From assembly GCF_013463155.1 (NCBI RefSeq), contig NZ_CP040781.1, forward strand, positions 992,001 to 1,056,000: a stretch of 64,000 nt of DNA, written 5' to 3'. A program made the position numbers and the translations under genes. Position 1 is the first letter of the stretch; the number at the start of each line of letters is the position of its first letter. The notes under the pieces are model-generated. The model ran no database searches. It saw only the letters and a program-made list of their open reading frames with translations, and was not told where the DNA came from. Origin of the DNA: Staphylococcus sp. 17KM0847. GTDB lineage: Bacteria > Bacillota > Bacilli > Staphylococcales > Staphylococcaceae. Positions 59,791-64,000 of this stretch are shown here, piece by piece.

Positions 59791-60708
59791 ATGGAACTTA
59801 TTTTTTTTGGAACGAGTGCCGGTTTACCTACGAAAGATCGACATACACAATCAATTGCACTTAAACTTGAACCTTATGCAACAGATGTTTGGTTATTTGA
59901 TGTTGGAGAAGCAACACAACATCAAATTTTACATCATTCTATTAAACTTGGAAGAGTAAGCCATATCTTTATTACACATATGCACGGGGATCATGTTTTT
60001 GGTCTGCCCGGTGTTTTGACGAGTAGATCCTTTCAAGGAGGAGAAGATAAACCTTTGACTATTATAGGTCCTAAAGGTATTAAATCCTATATTGAAACAA
60101 GTTTAACTTTGACGCACGCACACCTCAATTATCCATTACATGTAATTGAAATTAATGAGCAACTCGAGTTAACAATTGACCGATTTGAAGTGTCAGTTTT
60201 ACCCTTAAACCATGGTGTACCTTGTTATGGCTATCGCGTCAAAGCTCCAAGCACACCGGGAAAGCTAGATGTCGCCAAACTGCAAGCAATAGGCATGCAA
60301 CCCGGTCCCATGTATCAACATGTTAAAAACCAAGACACATTCGAGTTTGAAGGGGTCGTTTATGATGCACATCATTTTAAAGATGCTGATAAGCAAGGTC
60401 CTATCGTTGCAATTTTTGGAGATACAAAACCATGTTCAAATGAAAAAATCTTGGCACACCATGCAGATGTAATGGTACATGAAGCCACATACATAGAAGG
60501 GGATAAGCAACTAGCAAATAACTACTATCATAGCCATATTGATGATGTCTTTGACTTAATTGCACACGCTGATGTTAAACATAGTTTATTGACGCATCTA
60601 AGCAATCGTTATACAAAAGAGGATATTCGACGTATTGATCAACAACTAACCAAAACACAAAATATATCCTTTCAATTTGTTGAAGATTTTGATGATTATT
60701 CATTTTAA
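59791..60708 (+). CDS. rnz: Ribonuclease Z
   Basis: 305 aa long enough for the short bacterial RNase [14 protein letters not shown] at the N-terminus, Zn motif [13 protein letters not shown], late EATY and HSHIDD histidines, LTHLSNRY. Processes tRNA 3' ends lacking CCA. ATG after TAAGGAGGTACG. Divergent to zwf as in other staphylococci. Confidence 0.95.
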   Translation: MELIFFGTSAGLPTKDRHTQSIALKLEPYATDVWLFDVGEATQHQILHHSIKLGRVSHIFITHMHGDHVFGLPGVLTSRSFQGGEDKPLTIIGPKGIKSYIETSLTLTHAHLNYPLHVIEINEQLELTIDRFEVSVLPLNHGVPCYGYRVKAPSTPGKLDVAKLQAIGMQPGPMYQHVKNQDTFEFEGVVYDAHHFKDADKQGPIVAIFGDTKPCSNEKILAHHADVMVHEATYIEGDKQLANNYYHSHIDDVFDLIAHADVKHSLLTHLSNRYTKEDIRRIDQQLTKTQNISFQFVEDFDDYSF

Positions 60709-60717
60709 TGACTTAAC

Positions 60718-60770
60718 AAAAAATAGGGCAATGAAGCTTTAGTATCCAAAGACTTCGTTGTCCTATTTTA
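60718..60770. terminator. Bidirectional terminator rnz / proC
   Basis: AAAATAGGGCAATGAAG pairs with CTTCGTTGTCCTATTTT (G-U pairs at two positions), between convergent genes. Confidence 0.87.
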
Positions 60771-60845
60771 ATTGACATCACTCATATTAAAAATAAGCGA
60801 TGTTGATATTTTTAATTATGGATAAACATACTGACTCGATGTACT

Positions 60846-61661
60846 TTAATCTTCTTCTTGCTCTGAAAGTTCTACACTACGATTGACCGCAGCAGTTAAA
60901 CAATCTTCAAATATACTTTCAATATCATATTGAGATAAAGCATTCAATCCTGCTTGTGTTGTTCCACCTTTAGACGTAATATTTTTACGCAACTGCTCCA
61001 TACTCAAGTCAGAACGTTCAATCATCTTGCTCGTTCCAATAATCAACTCTTGAATGGATTCCTCAACTTGTGCTTTATCTAAACCGAGCTTTGTCCCAGC
61101 ATCGACATATTTTTCAAAAACGTGGTATAAAAAGGCAGGACCACTTCCTGTAATGGCTGTTACTTGATGTAAGTGATCTTCTTTCACTTCGATAGCAGAG
61201 CCAAACGCATTAATAACCTCTAATACTTCATCTTTTGATTTAGGTCCAAAATTAGGAGAAAAACTTAATCCCGTTACCGAATGACCAACATGTGCATTGG
61301 TATTTGGCATAATGCGAGCGATTGGATTATCTACACCTAGAGCTTCACGAATATATGAAATGGGTAAACCTGCCATAATCGAAATAAACTTATTTTTACT
61401 ATCAATATGGCTGTGCATACGTTCAGCTAAACTTGTAAAATCATGTGGTTTAGATCCCAGAAAGACATAGTCTGCATCTTTTAATAAAGTAGCGTCATCA
61501 TAGCTATATTGAATCCCTAACTCTGCTTGATATTGCTTTAGCGCCTCTTCATTCGAGCGGTTCGTTAAATAAATATTTTCAGCTGGTAAAACTTTTGAAC
61601 TAATAATACCTGTAAAAATCGCATGTGCCATATTACCTGCCCCATAAAATACAATTTTCAT
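60846..61661 (-). CDS. proC: Pyrroline-5-carboxylate reductase
   Basis: 271 aa; NADP Rossmann motif FYGAGNMAHAI at the N-terminus, GLPISYI, signature ITGSGPAFLYHVFE and TSKGGTTQAGLNAL. Last step of proline synthesis. ATG 61661 (MKIVFYG) is chosen; GTG 61673 sits almost on the GGGGAAG ribosome site. Monocistronic, convergent with rnz. Confidence 0.94.
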   Translation of the reverse strand: MKIVFYGAGNMAHAIFTGIISSKVLPAENIYLTNRSNEEALKQYQAELGIQYSYDDATLLKDADYVFLGSKPHDFTSLAERMHSHIDSKNKFISIMAGLPISYIREALGVDNPIARIMPNTNAHVGHSVTGLSFSPNFGPKSKDEVLEVINAFGSAIEVKEDHLHQVTAITGSGPAFLYHVFEKYVDAGTKLGLDKAQVEESIQELIIGTSKMIERSDLSMEQLRKNITSKGGTTQAGLNALSQYDIESIFEDCLTAAVNRSVELSEQEED

Positions 61662-61745
61662 ACAATATTTCACTTCCCCAATCGTTTATTTTATTTTATA
61701 GTAACATACATATTGACCGATTCGTGAAAGAAAGGATGAAAAATC

Positions 61746-62516
61746 TTGACGTATCGACACTATTTAATTACTGGGGGAACGAGCGGACTGGGTTATGAAA
61801 TAACAAAAATTTTATATCGTAAAAAACATCAACTCACACTTCTCGTACGTAACGTTAATCATGCGCGACAAGTATTTCCAGAATGTGATTATCCTCATAT
61901 TCATTTCTTATTATGCGACTTAACTGATATGCAACAAATTCAAACATTACCGTTACAACTATCAAAGCAATCGATTGTTTTTGATGGTATTATTCATTGT
62001 GCTGGTATAGGTTATTTTAAATCACTTTTTGACCACACATATGAGGAAATGATACAAACTTATCAAATCAATGCCACACACTTTGCAATTTTACTAAATA
62101 TTATACAACCTCATTTAGTAAAAGACGCTGCTATTGTCGCAATAAGTAGTCAGGCCGCTCACGCTACTCAGCCTTACGCCGCACATTATGCAGCGAGCAA
62201 GTCAGCACTTAATCATATTTTAAATGCTTTACGTTTAGAAGTACCTACGTATCGTGTACTTAATGTCAATGTTGGACCTATTGAAACATCATTTCATAGT
62301 AAAGCTGATCCAACTGGTCATTATGCTGAAAAAGTAAAGCATATGATGCTCAATCCATATCAGCTCGCACAGTGCATCGTAAAATCGATAGGGACACACC
62401 GCAAAGAAATTAATCAACCCAAATGGATGCACATCTTATTAAAATTTTATCAACTCTCACCACGCTTATATGAGAAAATAGGAAAGCCTTTTTTTATGAG
62501 TAAAAATAAAAAATAG
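61746..62516 (+). CDS. Short-chain dehydrogenase/reductase
   Basis: 256 aa classical SDR: TGxxxGxG as TGGTSGLG at residues 9-16, NAG region as HCAGIGYF, active-site Ser in AISSQAA, YAASK (Tyr, Lys) near residue 148, and VGPIET. Substrate unknown. Start TTG 61746 with AAAGGATG upstream. Conserved near proC in staphylococci, role not known. Confidence 0.9.
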   Translation: MTYRHYLITGGTSGLGYEITKILYRKKHQLTLLVRNVNHARQVFPECDYPHIHFLLCDLTDMQQIQTLPLQLSKQSIVFDGIIHCAGIGYFKSLFDHTYEEMIQTYQINATHFAILLNIIQPHLVKDAAIVAISSQAAHATQPYAAHYAASKSALNHILNALRLEVPTYRVLNVNVGPIETSFHSKADPTGHYAEKVKHMMLNPYQLAQCIVKSIGTHRKEINQPKWMHILLKFYQLSPRLYEKIGKPFFMSKNKK

Positions 62517-62633
62517 AATGGCATGCTTATCATAAAAATCATCCTAAATCAGTGCGTCAATATCTATAAATAGCAGTAGGCGGTCGATATAAAAATATGT
62601 TTTGATAAACATCTACTTGTAGTCACACTTGTT

Positions 62634-62666
62634 AGGGTGGCACAGCTTATTTTGCTGTGCCACCCT
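62634..62666. terminator. Perfect hairpin between SDR and aldo/keto reductase genes
   Basis: AGGGTGGCACAGC and GCTGTGCCACCCT form a perfect 13-bp GC-rich stem around TTATTTT. It is followed on the plus strand by GTAATCTTTTT, only a weak T-run, but lies between convergent genes and probably terminates one or both. Confidence 0.65.
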
Positions 62667-62680
62667 GTAATCTTTTTAAA

Positions 62681-63589
62681 CTATGATAAATGTTGTGTGT
62701 ATGCAATAGACTTAACACTATTCCGTGCTTGTTCAAGTATTTCAGGTGTTATCTTCTGTTCAAACTGTGCCACATTATCTCGTAATTGTTCAGCGCTGCT
62801 TGCACCTACAATAATAGAGCCTAAAGCGTCAAATGATTTTAAATAGTCGAAGCTAAGCGCTGTAAGATGCGGTGTTATATCATGTAAAGTTTCCATAGTA
62901 TGCGCCAATGTTGCACCATCATAGTCAAAAATACCATCTGCAAATTTTTCTTTTAGTATAGATTGATAATTTTGCGTTAAAAGCCCTTTAAATACTGGTC
63001 CACGTGCTAGTATTTTCACACCTTTATCATGTATTTCGTCCACGAGCATTTCGGGTCTATGATCAATTAAGTTAAACTGAGACATGATAACGTCAATATT
63101 ACTATGTGCCAAGTAATATCTGATGACATTAGGGCGAATAGAAGAGATTCCATATGCTCGAATCCATCCTTCTTCCTTTAATTCCTCAAATGCACTTATC
63201 GTTTCATCTAAGGGATCATCTATCGTTCCGCCGTGAAGCATATATATATCTAACTGATCTAATCCTAAACGTTGCAACGAATACTTTACGTTTTCCTTGA
63301 TATATGATTTAGATGGATTCCATATCATCTCACCGTTTGGCTGTAATTGATTACCTACTTTTGTACCTACAACAATATCATCTCGATGTTGGTATTTGCG
63401 GAGTACCTTTCCAACAATGTCTTCATTTATACCTTTATCATAAATATCTGCTGTATCAAAATAGGTAATACCTGAATCCAATGCCGTTTCTATAATATGT
63501 TCAGCATGAGCATACTCCGTACCTAGGCTCATACACCCAAGTCCTAATTCAGATAATGTAATACCACTTTTTAAAATATTTTTTTGCAT
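62681..63589 (-). CDS. Aldo/keto reductase
   Basis: 302 aa NADPH-dependent AKR: TLSELGLGCMSLGTE at the N-terminus; catalytic FDTADIYDKG (Asp, Tyr), GTKVG (Lys) and YMLHGG (His); C-terminal GSIIVGASSAEQLRDN for cofactor binding. Substrate unknown. ATG 63589 (MQKNILKSGIT) follows GAAGGAGTTA; the frame back to 63628 is rejected. Confidence 0.92.
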   Translation of the reverse strand: MQKNILKSGITLSELGLGCMSLGTEYAHAEHIIETALDSGITYFDTADIYDKGINEDIVGKVLRKYQHRDDIVVGTKVGNQLQPNGEMIWNPSKSYIKENVKYSLQRLGLDQLDIYMLHGGTIDDPLDETISAFEELKEEGWIRAYGISSIRPNVIRYYLAHSNIDVIMSQFNLIDHRPEMLVDEIHDKGVKILARGPVFKGLLTQNYQSILKEKFADGIFDYDGATLAHTMETLHDITPHLTALSFDYLKSFDALGSIIVGASSAEQLRDNVAQFEQKITPEILEQARNSVKSIAYTQHLS

Positions 63590-63665
63590 GATATAACTCC
63601 TTCCGATACACTTTATATATATCATCATATCAAATCACTGATATAAATTAAAAGGAGCGAACGCT

Positions 63666-64000
63666 ATGCACTTTGAAGAAAAAACAATTTCAAAAGAAGT
63701 ACTATATGAAGGAAAAATTATTGATGTCGAAAAACATCTTGTCACATTGCCCAATGATCAAACAGCTTATCGTGAAATTGTCAAACACAATGGTGCTGTC
63801 GCAGTTTGTGCAATGACACCTGAAAATAAAGTCATTTTAGTAAAACAATTTCGCAAACCACTTGAACATACACTTATTGAAATCCCTGCTGGCAAGCTTG
63901 AAATAGGGGAAAATAGAGAAGCTGCAGCCAAAAGAGAGCTAGAAGAAGAAACAGGCTATCGTACGAAAAACCTTACACATATTGGAGATGTATACGGTGC
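63666..64000 (+). CDS. nudF: NUDIX hydrolase, probable ADP-ribose pyrophosphatase (3' end outside window)
   Basis: Opens MHFEEKTISKEVLYEGKIID and reads on for 111 codons to the window edge. The Nudix box GKLEIGENREAAAKRELEEE (G-x5-E-x7-RE-x2-EE) is complete, preceded by IEIPAGKLE typical of ADP-ribose pyrophosphatase. ATG after AAAGGAGCGAACGCT. Usual length ~180 aa, so about 70 residues lie outside. Confidence 0.93.
   Translation, partial: MHFEEKTISKEVLYEGKIIDVEKHLVTLPNDQTAYREIVKHNGAVAVCAMTPENKVILVKQFRKPLEHTLIEIPAGKLEIGENREAAAKRELEEETGYRTKNLTHIGDVYG

Overview
This is a stretch of a low-GC Gram-positive chromosome with the gene order of the Staphylococcus core genome (rpoD-dnaG, comG, gcv, acc-xse, bkd and gnd-zwf neighbourhoods). 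Protein identity by eye is close to Staphylococcus throughout. The window carries dxs, ispG and ispH, three genes of the non-mevalonate (MEP) isoprenoid pathway. S. aureus and S. epidermidis lack these genes and use mevalonate. The species is therefore most likely one of the animal-associated S. intermedius/pseudintermedius/schleiferi/hyicus group. That placement is inference from gene content; the species is not fixed.

Layout. 1-8.8 kb: partial glyS with a Gly-specific T-box, then ccpN and its PPDK-regulatory partner, dnaG, rpoD, trmK, a Nif3-like gene and convergent ispH. 9-15 kb: cshB, nfo, the znuC-znuB-zur zinc operon with a likely Zur operator, and convergent ispG. 15-23 kb: sodA, PBP3, rpmG, a 31-codon ORF, a folate cyclo-ligase, a rhomboid protease, yqgQ, glucokinase, a thiamine-binding-type protein and an MBL hydrolase. 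23-31.4 kb: the complete comGA-GG competence pseudopilus operon running by overlaps into aroK, then a single-aptamer glycine riboswitch controlling gcvT-gcvPA-gcvPB.

31.5-44 kb: a rhodanese-like protein without its catalytic Cys, lipM, two envelope genes, pepQ, efp, accB-accC, an Asp23-family gene, nusB, xseA-xseB-ispA, dxs, argR and recN. 45-53 kb: ptb-buk-lpdV-bkdAA-bkdAB-bkdB (branched-chain keto acid dehydrogenase), bacilliredoxin, a FUSC-type membrane protein and a 33-aa membrane miniprotein resembling Prli42. 53.7-64 kb: an M20 peptidase, gnd, a decayed ISL3-type insertion sequence with a nearby nested inverted repeat, an AraC-type regulator, zwf, rnz, proC, an SDR, an aldo/keto reductase and a partial NUDIX gene.

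Links between genes: LipM lipoylates the E2 and H proteins that the bkd and glycine-cleavage systems need. Dxs, IspG, IspH and IspA form parts of one isoprenoid route. gnd and zwf are the oxidative pentose phosphate genes, separated by the AraC regulator and the IS scar. The window is almost all core genome, with no prophage, resistance island, CRISPR array, tRNA or rRNA. The points most worth a second look are the MEP genes, a hairpin that buries the comGA ribosome binding site, the missing standard start codon of ccpN, two small proteins, and the IS scar with its adjacent structured repeat.
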